This document shows positions 1 through 6,279 of a stretch of DNA of 10,904 nt, piece after piece. A program made the translations under genes and the position numbers. Numbering within the stretch: position 1 is the stretch's first letter; the number at the start of each line of letters is the position of its first letter. The notes below the pieces were generated by a model, which was not told where the DNA came from, made no database searches, and saw only the letters and a list, made by a program, of their open reading frames with translations. The stretch is taken from positions 1 to 10,904 of the forward strand of contig JAQGKN010000284.1 of assembly GCA_028290085.1 (NCBI GenBank). The letters run 5' to 3'. The stretch is from Hyphomicrobiales bacterium (GTDB taxonomy: Bacteria > Pseudomonadota > Alphaproteobacteria > Rhizobiales > Beijerinckiaceae).

Positions 1-288
1 GACCGGCTGCTCGCCTGCGCAATTCATCGCGATCGCGATCCGATCGCATGCCTCGATGCCTTGCCGCTTGAAGCGGTCTGCCAGATCCATCTCACTTTAC
101 GAACCGGCACAGGGAAGACCCATGCTATCGACGTCTCCTCCTGGGCGCTTTACCGCGAAACCATCGAGCGCTTGGGCCCACTGCCGACGCGTGTCGGCTG
201 CGTCAGAGGCACGGGCGATTGGCTCACGTTGCGTGCGGAAGTGGCACGCGCAGATGCAGTGCTGGCGCGGGAATTCAGCCTGGCGTAG
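1..288 (+). CDS. C-terminal fragment of a DUF692/MNIO-like protein (5' end outside window)
   Basis: The frame is open from base 1 to a TAG at 286-288, giving 95 residues; the start lies upstream of the window. The order of landmarks fits the C-terminus of DUF692 proteins (multinuclear non-haem iron oxidases, MNIO, which modify peptides in RiPP pathways). These are LDALPLEAVCQIHL (residues 18-31), an ID pair (43-44), WALYRETIERLGPLPTRV (48-65), then a final helix AEVARADAVLA (80-90). From memory of the family, IHL is normally followed by AGH, the ID by a TH motif, and the PT by an LIEWD-like stretch. Here these read TLR, VSS and RVGCV, so likely metal-site residues are missing and the loop is shortened. 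It may be a divergent or catalytically inactive paralogue, or a decaying gene. The family call rests on pattern recognition alone. The 3' end overlaps the convergent glycosyltransferase gene by 14 bp. Confidence 0.62.
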   Translation, partial: DRLLACAIHRDRDPIACLDALPLEAVCQIHLTLRTGTGKTHAIDVSSWALYRETIERLGPLPTRVGCVRGTGDWLTLRAEVARADAVLAREFSLA

Positions 289-1540
289 CGCAGACAAGCC
301 GCTCTGGTGCCATCGCCGTCTGCTCTTGTTCGGCGCGCGCCGGCCTGTTCTCACGCGACTGGATGATGTCGTTGATTTCGGCGAATATAGCATCTGGATC
401 GATGGAGAAATCCTGATATCCGGCCTCGTCCGAGCCGAAAAGCGAGCGATAATCTGCACCTGCGCACGCGGCCCAGTGAAGGCCCGTCGATTTACGGGCA
501 TTTTGCGCGCAGATCTCGATGAGAAGCGCCCCGGGGCGTGACCACAACATATTGGCCATACCCGCGCTATGGACGGACACCACCACGTCCGCACCATGGA
601 AAGCGCCAATCTGTTGAGCGAGATTGCTCCAGCGGCCCTCCAGTGCGACAAAGCCAAGCCCATTTAATCGCGCGATCAGCTCCGCCTCGCCGGCAACACG
701 CCGAGTGCGCGTGCGGCCTCTCTGCAAATAAATGCGTTTGGGCAATACGCCCTCGAAAGGCGGCAACGCCGCGAGAAGATGAGTGCGCGCGAAATCCAGC
801 GACTCGGGCGTCGCAAATTTCAGTTCGAGATTCCGCGTATGGCAGTTGGCGTAAAGCAGGCGCGGTACAAGGATCGTTTGCGTTGTGCGTGTCTCGACAT
901 GGTTGACGCTGTAGCCGGCATGTCTCAGCGCATTGATAAAAGCCAGAACGAGCGCGACCGGCCTCTCGCTCGTAACCACATTGAGTCTGTGACCCTGCGT
1001 GAAACCAATCGTCTGGATGGCGAAGAACAGCGGCATCAGGACATCGGTCAACAGATGGCCGAAATGATCAACGCGCGGAATGACGATCGTGAGATCGCCG
1101 CTCACCTCATGGGTTGTTAGTGCGCTGATCGAGGGGCGCGCCGTGCTCCAGGTCGCGGGGCCGCTGCGGTCCGAGGAAATCTGCCGCCCCGTAATCGGAT
1201 CTACGGGGGTCACCCGATGTCCCGGCACAATCATGTCGTTCAGGATGGCGACGATTCGCTCCGCCCTGATGAAATGGGGCCAGCTCGAGTCGACGGACAC
1301 GTCGACGTTTTGTTCAAATACCCGCGCCAGCTCGACTGCATGAGCGGGGGCACACCAGGGATAGTGATAGGCGCTGCGATGAACGATGGTCACACGCGCG
1401 GCGGCAGGCCAGCCTTTCTCAGGAAAAAAGCTGAGGGCGCGCCGTAACATCGGCAGGCCGAGCGTCACCCACCGGGATAGGCGAAACACCTTGGGTTTCA
1501 GGTCCAAGGCCCGCTTGAACGCCGAACGATGCCGTCCCAT
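275..1540 (-). CDS. GT61-family glycosyltransferase (DUF563-type)
   Basis: This 421-residue protein resembles GT61 (formerly DUF563) glycosyltransferases, which transfer sugars onto polysaccharides or glycans in the cytoplasm; donor and acceptor cannot be read from sequence. The family's landmarks appear in order. HFGHLLTD (residues 159-166) corresponds to the usual FGHWLxD-like motif. A basic stretch KRIYLQRGRTRTRR lies at 268-281. VHSAGMANMLW (323-333) corresponds to the family's HGAGLTNMLF motif, followed by PGALLIEI (336-343). The N-terminal ~45 residues are basic and may be membrane-peripheral, but no clear transmembrane helix is seen. The chosen ATG has GGAAGG seven bases upstream (complement of 1548-1553). 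The frame stays open further upstream but offers no better start. It lies 77 bp downstream of the amine oxidase on the same strand, so co-transcription is likely. Its 3' half looks less GC-rich than its neighbours, a weak hint of separate origin. Confidence 0.85.
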   Translation of the reverse strand: MGRHRSAFKRALDLKPKVFRLSRWVTLGLPMLRRALSFFPEKGWPAAARVTIVHRSAYHYPWCAPAHAVELARVFEQNVDVSVDSSWPHFIRAERIVAILNDMIVPGHRVTPVDPITGRQISSDRSGPATWSTARPSISALTTHEVSGDLTIVIPRVDHFGHLLTDVLMPLFFAIQTIGFTQGHRLNVVTSERPVALVLAFINALRHAGYSVNHVETRTTQTILVPRLLYANCHTRNLELKFATPESLDFARTHLLAALPPFEGVLPKRIYLQRGRTRTRRVAGEAELIARLNGLGFVALEGRWSNLAQQIGAFHGADVVVSVHSAGMANMLWSRPGALLIEICAQNARKSTGLHWAACAGADYRSLFGSDEAGYQDFSIDPDAIFAEINDIIQSRENRPARAEQEQTAMAPERLVCATPG

Positions 1541-1617
1541 GCAGCAACCTTCCGTGGCGAGACTTGCGCGAAGCGCGCCGACATCCTCCCGGGCGTCCGA
1601 GAATAGCTTCAGCTTGA

Positions 1618-2880
1618 CTATAAGATCGGGCGTTGGATTGGCAAGACCGCAAGCGAGGCCAGCGCCTCTTGCGCCGCCGCCTCGCCGGTCTGCCATGCGC
1701 CATGAGCGGTTGAGAAGAAGTGCGGAGAAACAGCCTCTCCTGCAAAGAATAGCCGCTCGGAAACCGGCGCAGCGAGCACGGCGCGTGCTCCCGCATGGCC
1801 GGGCAGCGCATGCGAATAAGAGCCCAAGGCAAAGGGATCGCGCGCCCATGACGAGCAAGCCAAAGGCCGCAGGCGGTCGCGCATCGACGATCCAAGCGTG
1901 TCCACGATCTGGGAAATCGCGAAATCGGCGAAGGCTTTCATGCCGCCGGTCTCGAGCTCGCGGGCGAATTGCCCGCCGAAATAAGCCTCGATCACTGGCT
2001 GTCCGAACGGCCGCACATGATAATTGGCCGTAGCGCTCGTATCGGTCGCGCCATAGAGACGCGAGCCCACATCGAATTCCTCGGCACCATCGAGCGCCAG
2101 AAACAACTTGTCGGCGAGGCCGAGCGGAAGACAGGCAGCAGCCTCCACACGTTCGGGCAGAGCAGGGCGGAATCGCAATGTGCCCAGCGCAATCGCGTTG
2201 GTGGGAACAGTCACTATCACCGCACGCGCGCGCAGCTCGCCGTCTGATGTTTCCACCCGCAACGGCCACGCGCCATGGTCGATCAGGCGCACCACGCAGG
2301 AATGGCGCACCGGTAGGCTCGCACCAAGCCGCACAATCAACGCGCCGTAACCCTCGGAGACGCGATAATTCACCTCGGTGTCTTCGTAAGCGTCGAAATC
2401 GCGCACCGAGAGGCGATCGGTATCGGTTCCGTTGACGTAGGTCGACATTGCCTCGATGAGCGGGCTCCAGCGTCCCTGCGCATCGAGAAAATCGGAGGCA
2501 GGCCGATCCTCGGGCTCGCGCGCAGCGGCTTCGATACGCTCGAAAAAAGCGCCCTGCGCATCCCGGTAGGCCTGCTGGTCTTCAGCAGAAAAACCGCGCG
2601 CATCCGCCTGCTTTTGCCACGGTGGCGTCGAACGATCGACGGCAAAGCCCGCCTCTTCCGCCAGCCGGACGAGCGGATTTCGATCAGCCGAATGCAGCCA
2701 GCCGCAGCCCAGGTCCAGCGGCAGGCCCGCATGCTGCTCCGTGTGCGCACGTCCCCCGCTGCGCGCCCGCGCTTCGAGTATCGTGAAGGTCAGGCCGGAC
2801 GCTGCCAGCCGGCGTCCGGCAGCGATCCCCGCCGCGCCCGCGCCGACCACCACCACATCAAAATCGACGACTTTGCTCAT
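1618..2880 (-). CDS. FAD-dependent amine oxidase (flavin monoamine/polyamine oxidase family)
   Basis: A 420-residue flavoprotein of the amine oxidase family, which oxidises primary or secondary amines to imines or aldehydes with release of hydrogen peroxide. The N-terminal Rossmann motif VVVVGAGAAG (9-18) leads to the ribose-binding acidic residue E36 in ILEAR, then SGGRAHT (41-47) and the second FAD motif GCGWLHS (58-64). K258 in LADKLFL is a candidate for the lysine that holds the flavin-N5 water. WARDPFALGSYS (345-356) and the C-terminal FAD clamp LFFAGEAVSPHFF (377-389) plus AHGAWQTG (392-399) complete the fold. No signal peptide is seen, so it is probably cytosolic. Length is typical of bacterial members. 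The substrate (putrescine, polyamine, aromatic amine or amino acid) cannot be decided. The Shine-Dalgarno is modest (AGGGG about four bases before the ATG). It is divergent from the decarboxylase operon and leads into the GT61 gene. Confidence 0.9.
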   Translation of the reverse strand: MSKVVDFDVVVVGAGAAGIAAGRRLAASGLTFTILEARARSGGRAHTEQHAGLPLDLGCGWLHSADRNPLVRLAEEAGFAVDRSTPPWQKQADARGFSAEDQQAYRDAQGAFFERIEAAAREPEDRPASDFLDAQGRWSPLIEAMSTYVNGTDTDRLSVRDFDAYEDTEVNYRVSEGYGALIVRLGASLPVRHSCVVRLIDHGAWPLRVETSDGELRARAVIVTVPTNAIALGTLRFRPALPERVEAAACLPLGLADKLFLALDGAEEFDVGSRLYGATDTSATANYHVRPFGQPVIEAYFGGQFARELETGGMKAFADFAISQIVDTLGSSMRDRLRPLACSSWARDPFALGSYSHALPGHAGARAVLAAPVSERLFFAGEAVSPHFFSTAHGAWQTGEAAAQEALASLAVLPIQRPIL

Positions 2881-3025
2881 GTGCCCCTGGGCCTTCGTGA
2901 CATCCTGTGCGGAGATAGGCCCCGCACACCAGCCGTCCAGAGCGCGATTGCCCCGCGCGCCAACCGCGCGCTACTGTACCCGCGAAGCCGCGCTCAAAGC
3001 GGCACGCCACATCGGGAGGACACAC
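2881..3025. promoter_or_regulatory. Divergent promoter region between amine oxidase and decarboxylase operon
   Basis: This 145-bp gap separates two divergent start codons and must hold both promoters. On the + strand a possible -35 TTGCCC (2948-2953) and -10 TACTGT (2972-2977) are 18 bases apart. A GC-rich inverted repeat (GCGCG and CGCGC around CCAAC) falls inside the spacer. A strong Shine-Dalgarno GGGAGGA (3014-3020) sits five bases before the ATG at 3026 and fixes that start. No minus-strand promoter is convincing by eye. The promoter boxes are weak matches and are inference. Confidence 0.35.
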
Positions 3026-3562
3026 ATGGAGGCAACTCCACAGACCGCGCAAGCCGTGCTGCTGCATGGCGAGGCGATCATCGAAAGCCTGAAGCAGGCG
3101 CGCGTCGGCTATGTGCTCTCCGTCCCCGATCTGCACACCAGCCAGGGCCTTCTGAAGCCCATCACCCAAGATGCGTCGCTGAAGCTCATCCGCGTCTGCA
3201 AGGAAGACGAAACGCTCGCCATAGCAGCGGGCCTGTCCTATGGCGACAAGCGCGCGCTGGTGCTTATCCAATACACCGGGATGCTCTATGCGATGAACGC
3301 GATCCGCGCCATAGCCTGCGACCAGTCCATGCCGATCTGCATGATGATCGGCATGCTCGGCAAGGAGCCGGACCGCCCTTCTCGCGAATCCGGGAAATTC
3401 GGTGTGCGCATTATTGAGCCGCTGCTCGATGTCATGGGCATCGCCTATCACCGCATCGACCGCGACGCCGATGTCGCCTGTATCGCGCCGGCCATCGAAA
3501 CCGCCTATGCGCAATCGCGTCCCATCGCTTTTCTCATCGAACGCCGGCCGGTGCACTCATGA
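3026..3562 (+). CDS. ThDP-dependent decarboxylase, alpha (PYR-domain) subunit; sulfopyruvate/phosphonopyruvate decarboxylase-like
   Basis: This 178-residue protein matches the N-terminal PYR half of thiamine-diphosphate decarboxylases that are split into two subunits, as in sulfopyruvate decarboxylase ComD/ComE. Such enzymes decarboxylate 3-sulfopyruvate or 3-phosphonopyruvate to the aldehyde. VLSVPDLHTSQGLL (30-43) corresponds to the substrate-entry region. RVCKEDETLAIAAGLSYG (56-73) contains E60, which aligns with the conserved glutamate that activates the ThDP aminopyrimidine. MLYAMNAIRAIA (93-104) and PICMMIGMLG (110-119) are typical of the fold. The ATG at 3026 is chosen for its strong upstream GGGAGGA. 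The gene overlaps the beta gene by four bases (ATGA at 3559-3562), suggesting translational coupling and a heteromeric enzyme. No coenzyme M, phosphonate or taurine genes are present in the window, so the substrate is unknown. Confidence 0.82.
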   Translation: MEATPQTAQAVLLHGEAIIESLKQARVGYVLSVPDLHTSQGLLKPITQDASLKLIRVCKEDETLAIAAGLSYGDKRALVLIQYTGMLYAMNAIRAIACDQSMPICMMIGMLGKEPDRPSRESGKFGVRIIEPLLDVMGIAYHRIDRDADVACIAPAIETAYAQSRPIAFLIERRPVHS

Positions 3563-4134
3563 TCGATCGTCGCGCAGCCTGGGCCATGCTCGCCCGCCAA
3601 CTCACCAGCCAGATCGTGGTCTCCACCTATTCGTCGGCCACCGATTGGCTGGCGACTGGCGAACGCGCACTGAACTATTTCTCGTTCGGAGCGATGGGCC
3701 TCGCATCGTCCTACGGGCTCGGCCTCGCGCTCGCCCGGCCCGAGCGCCGTACCATCGTGCTCGATGGCGACGGCAGCCTGCTCATGAACCTTGGCACCCT
3801 CGTCACCATCGGTGCGCTCGCACCCAAGAACTTCGTGCACATCGTCGCCTGCAACGGCAGCTATGAGGCCAATGGCGGCCACCCCGTCCCCAATCGCGAT
3901 GTGGATCTGGCGGGCATGGCACGTGCGGCAGGCATCGCCAACGCGCACCGCGTGACGGAACTCGAAGGCTTTGAGAACCTCATCCCGGCCCTGCTCACCG
4001 GTGACGGCCCGCATTTCGTCGAGCTGAAGATCGAACAGGGCGAACTGTCACGCCGTGACTACAAGGACCTGTATCGTGCAAGCCGCCGCGCCGCCTTCCG
4101 CGCGGCGCTCGATGGCGTGCCTCAGAACGGGTGA
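3559..4134 (+). CDS. ThDP-dependent decarboxylase, beta (PP-domain) subunit; ComE-like
   Basis: The 191-residue partner of the upstream gene is the diphosphate-binding half of a split ThDP decarboxylase. GAMGLASSYGLGLALARPER (44-63) precedes the ThDP/magnesium motif DGDGSLLMNLGTL (69-81), with D71 and N99 as expected Mg2+ ligands. The active site should form at the interface with the alpha subunit, which supplies E60. An oddity is the end of the cofactor motif. Relatives I recall read roughly DNxxYGSTGGQ, whereas here it is CNGSYEANGGHPVPN (98-112), with Cys for the usual Asp/Asn and an altered loop. This could mean a different substrate class. The protein ends in a basic, Arg-rich helix. The stop at 4132-4134 lies 13 bp inside the convergent opgD-like gene. 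Confidence 0.82.
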   Translation: MIDRRAAWAMLARQLTSQIVVSTYSSATDWLATGERALNYFSFGAMGLASSYGLGLALARPERRTIVLDGDGSLLMNLGTLVTIGALAPKNFVHIVACNGSYEANGGHPVPNRDVDLAGMARAAGIANAHRVTELEGFENLIPALLTGDGPHFVELKIEQGELSRRDYKDLYRASRRAAFRAALDGVPQNG

Positions 4135-5705
4135 TACTGATAGAGCCACGTCTCGGTAAGGATCTCGTTTCCGGCGCGTAGATAGCAGCGCATATCAACG
4201 GGCTCGACGCCATCGACGGTCAGGTCGAATTGCGCCCGCCAATGGCCGGGCTCACCATCCGGCACCGGCTCCGAGAAGATATAGGAGAACGAGCCGCGCG
4301 AGGCCGACAACACCGGTTCGGGACGCACGCCGAAGGGCACGGTCTCGAGCGGCCCGCCCTTGAACTCGATCATGAATTTGCGCACGCCGCGCGGACGCGG
4401 CTGGCCGGGCTGGCCGCCGTTCCCCATGCGGGTCGCTAGACAGCGGCCAAGCGGCGCCGGAAAGGGTTCGTCGGCCAGCCAATGCAGCTTGTAATGCATG
4501 TTGAATTCCGACCCCGCCGTCGCGGCCGCCTCGGGGACCCACATCGCGACTATATTGTCGTGAATTTCGTCGTCGGTAGGGATCTCGATCATCTGGACCG
4601 CGCCCTTGCCCCAACTGCCGACGGGCTCGACCCAGAGACTGGGGCGGCGGTCGTAGAAGACGCCGTCGCCGTAATTCTCGAACCGGCGGTCGCGCTGCAT
4701 CAGGCCGAAACCACGGGGATTCGTGTCCGTGAAGGCCGACGCGGTCGTCCGTGGCGGATTGTTGAGCGGGCGCCAGACGCGCTCGCCCTCGCCCGTCCAC
4801 ATCGAGAGCCCATCGGAATCATGCACTTCCGGCCGCCAATCCACGGCGGTCGGTTTGCGCGTTTCCGAGAACCAATACATGGACGTCAGCGGGGCGATGC
4901 CGAAGCGGCCGATGTCGCGACGCAGGAACAGAGCCGTCTCGATATCCATCACGACACCCTTGCCGCGCGTCATCAGGAACTTGTAGGCGCCCGCAATGGA
5001 GGGACCTTCCATCAGTGCCTGGACGGTGATCGTGTCGCCGTCCTCCGGCCCGAGCCAGATGCGTGTGAAATCAGGAAATTCTTCGGTCCGGTCGGGCATG
5101 GCTGTATCGAGCGCGATACCGCGTGCCGAGAGGCCGTATTGAAACAACTCGCCGATGGCGCGGAAATAGGACGCGCCGAGAAAGGCGACCCAATCGTTGC
5201 GACGCCAATCCAGCTTGCCGTCCCGCGGCTCCTGCACCCGGAAGCCTGCAAAGCCCACACCATCGGGCAACTGCCGTGCGACTGAATTGGCGGGCATGTT
5301 GAAGTAATCGTGGTCGTAGATGATCGTGCGGGCCCTTGTGCCGTCGATGACATTCATCTCGATGGATTTCTGGAAGAATTTGCCCAGGTGAAAGAATGTC
5401 ACCGGAAATTTGCCCGGGCCGTTGGCCTGGACCGCATCATCCGTATCGAAGGTGATCTTGCCCCAAGCTTCGTAATCGATCTTGCCGACGATCTCCGGCG
5501 CGGGACGCAAGGGTGCCTGAAACGGCGCTGCGGCTCGCTTGCGGGCGAGATCCTTCAGCAGGTCGAAGGAAAACGGTTCGGCCGGCCCGAGCCTGAGCCC
5601 ACCTTCCGCCGCCAGCGCCTCGCTGATCCCCCCCGGCAATCCAGCCGTGGCCGCCAGAATGCCAGCGGATTTCAGCAAGCTACGACGATCGATCGGGTCT
5701 GACAT
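4122..5705 (-). CDS. opgD: Tat-exported periplasmic glucan biosynthesis protein, OpgD/OpgG (MdoD/MdoG) family
   Basis: A 527-residue protein that matches OpgG/OpgD along its whole length. This family acts in the periplasm on the backbone of osmoregulated periplasmic glucans; some members have beta-1,2-glucanase activity (family GH186). The N-terminus DRRSLLKSAG (6-15), a hydrophobic stretch and ALA-A (30-33) form a twin-arginine signal peptide, which favours OpgD over the Sec-exported OpgG. Strong family motifs are IEMNVIDG (115-122), RPEVHDSDGLSMWTGEGE (291-308), WRPLNNPP (311-318), NPRGFGLMQRDRRFENY (329-345), RRPSLWVEP (353-361) and EIPTDDEIHDNIVAMW (374-389). The acidic residues D296, D298, D379 and D383 are candidates for catalysis. 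The start at 5705 has GGAG five bases upstream (complement of 5711-5714); an in-frame ATG at 5792 would bury the Tat motif. No opgH/ndvB-type synthase lies nearby. OpgG cannot be excluded. Confidence 0.9.
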   Translation of the reverse strand: MSDPIDRRSLLKSAGILAATAGLPGGISEALAAEGGLRLGPAEPFSFDLLKDLARKRAAAPFQAPLRPAPEIVGKIDYEAWGKITFDTDDAVQANGPGKFPVTFFHLGKFFQKSIEMNVIDGTRARTIIYDHDYFNMPANSVARQLPDGVGFAGFRVQEPRDGKLDWRRNDWVAFLGASYFRAIGELFQYGLSARGIALDTAMPDRTEEFPDFTRIWLGPEDGDTITVQALMEGPSIAGAYKFLMTRGKGVVMDIETALFLRRDIGRFGIAPLTSMYWFSETRKPTAVDWRPEVHDSDGLSMWTGEGERVWRPLNNPPRTTASAFTDTNPRGFGLMQRDRRFENYGDGVFYDRRPSLWVEPVGSWGKGAVQMIEIPTDDEIHDNIVAMWVPEAAATAGSEFNMHYKLHWLADEPFPAPLGRCLATRMGNGGQPGQPRPRGVRKFMIEFKGGPLETVPFGVRPEPVLSASRGSFSYIFSEPVPDGEPGHWRAQFDLTVDGVEPVDMRCYLRAGNEILTETWLYQYHPF

Positions 5706-5926
5706 GGAGGCTCCGGAGGCGAGACTTCGACAAGGCATCATGCGCCGAGAGGTGCTCGGGGGCGAGCAACGTGGCGGCGGCAAGCCATTCACCTATAGAA
5801 ACGGCAATTTGCGGGCGAGCGTTGCAATAGCCGGAAAAAGATTCTCGTCATTGCGAGGAGCGTAGCGACGCGGAAATCCAGGAGTCACAGGAACGCACTG
5901 GATTGCTTCGCCTACGGCGCCGAGCC
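5706..5926. other. Non-coding gap upstream of the glucan gene
   Basis: This 221-bp stretch lies between the small membrane-protein gene and the glucan gene, both on the minus strand. It contains the palindromic repeat at 5846-5918 and, nearer the glucan gene, the Shine-Dalgarno GGAG (complement of 5711-5714). A promoter for the glucan gene is expected here, but no -35/-10 pair with proper spacing was convincing. Short frames crossing it show no protein-like composition. Confidence 0.5.
5846..5918. repeat. Imperfect palindromic intergenic repeat (REP/MITE-like), right arm truncated
   Basis: The left arm begins CGTCATTGCGAGGAGCG (5846-5862) and runs to AATCCAG (5875-5881). After a 16-base loop the right arm starts CTGGATTGCTTCGCC (5898-5912) and continues to 5918. 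The core ATCCAG/CTGGAT pairs perfectly, and outward pairing continues with mismatches through GCGTAGCG against CCTACGGC. From memory, similar elements with CGTCATTGCGAG at one end and CTGGATTGCTTCG at the other are scattered between genes in Hyphomicrobiales genomes. Here the outer right end (the expected CTCGCAATGACG) is missing, so this looks like a decayed copy. The repeat call is moderately sure; the family link is recollection. Confidence 0.6.
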
Positions 5927-6163
5927 TCAGCTCCGCAACGGCTCGACCTTGAGCGCGGCACGCACGAAGTAGAACACCAGCAACAGCCCGAGCAGGCCGC
6001 CGAGCACTTCGACGCCACGGCTGACCAGCGGAGGCAGGCCCAGAATGCCGCCCAGCGCCCAGCCGGCGGCCCAGGACACGCCGATCAGCTCGGTGCCGAC
6101 CAGGATCGCCACGCTCACCACGGTGATGGCATTGTCCCAGTTGATGCGCTTGGCGTCGGTCAT
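5927..6163 (-). CDS. Small two-helix membrane protein of unknown function
   Basis: A 78-residue protein that I do not recognise as a named family. After a polar N-terminus (MTDAKRINWDN) come a long hydrophobic stretch at about 12-41 and a second at about 52-70, joined by a short PPLVSRG loop. A short charged tail, KVEPLRS, follows. Gly-rich helices suggest close packing or oligomerisation at the inner membrane. The ATG at 6163 is preferred because AGGA lies six bases upstream (complement of 6170-6173). In-frame ATGs at 6181 and 6214 would add a polar extension and the latter would run into the dyad at 6200-6227. It is divergent from the GGT-family gene. Coding status is supported by clean membrane topology and a start with a ribosome site; the role is unknown. 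Confidence 0.65.
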   Translation of the reverse strand: MTDAKRINWDNAITVVSVAILVGTELIGVSWAAGWALGGILGLPPLVSRGVEVLGGLLGLLLVFYFVRAALKVEPLRS

Positions 6164-6199
6164 GGTGGATCCTGCTGGCATTCGGCTCTGGTCTTTCGT

Positions 6200-6233
6200 G
6201 TGGTTTTCGACCACTGGTCGAGGCCACTATACC
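6200..6233 (+). promoter_or_regulatory. Candidate operator dyad with overlapping promoter for the GGT-family gene
   Basis: In the 116-bp divergent gap there is a perfect 7-bp inverted repeat, TCGACCA-C-TGGTCGA (6207-6221), flanked by GTGG (6200-6203) and CCAC (6224-6227). On the + strand a possible -35 TTCGAC (6206-6211) and -10 TATACC (6228-6233) are 16 bases apart, so the dyad would cover the -35 and spacer. That is where a repressor of the GGT-family gene could bind, and possibly of the divergent membrane gene too. The symmetry is seen directly. The regulator is unknown and the promoter boxes are inference. Confidence 0.45.
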
Positions 6234-6270
6234 ATCCTCGGGCATGGCGCAACAATCGAGCCCTGCCACC

Positions 6271-6274
6271 GGAG
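6271..6274 (+). promoter_or_regulatory. Shine-Dalgarno deciding the GGT-family start
   Basis: GGAG lies five bases before the ATG at 6280. The earlier in-frame ATG at 6244 has no purine-rich site and lies within about ten bases of the candidate -10, so 6280 is preferred. Confidence 0.6.
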
Positions 6275-6279
6275 CCCCC

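Noticed and set aside
25..48. Tandem-looking GCGATC motifs near the left edge
   Set aside because: They encode HRDRDPIA within an open frame and are too short and irregular to be a repeat element.
56..541. 161-codon plus-strand frame
   Set aside because: It overlaps the MNIO-like frame and the antisense of GT61. Its composition is Arg-rich and no family is recognisable.
1541..2269. Extension of the GT61 frame to 664 residues through the amine oxidase gene
   Set aside because: The extension lies in another frame of a well-recognised amine oxidase and is Arg/Cys-rich without protein-like pattern. A start with a good ribosome site exists at 1540.
2741..3025. Upstream in-frame extension of the decarboxylase alpha subunit
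   Set aside because: It would overlap the amine oxidase start and lacks family similarity. The ATG at 3026 has a strong ribosome site.
4482..5285. 267-codon plus-strand frame inside the glucan gene
   Set aside because: It is antisense to strongly conserved OpgD/OpgG motifs and has no ribosome site or recognisable domain.
5706..5792. Upstream ATG at 5792 for the glucan gene
   Set aside because: It would place about 29 residues before the twin-arginine motif. The ATG at 5705 has a GGAG five bases away and gives a normal Tat signal.
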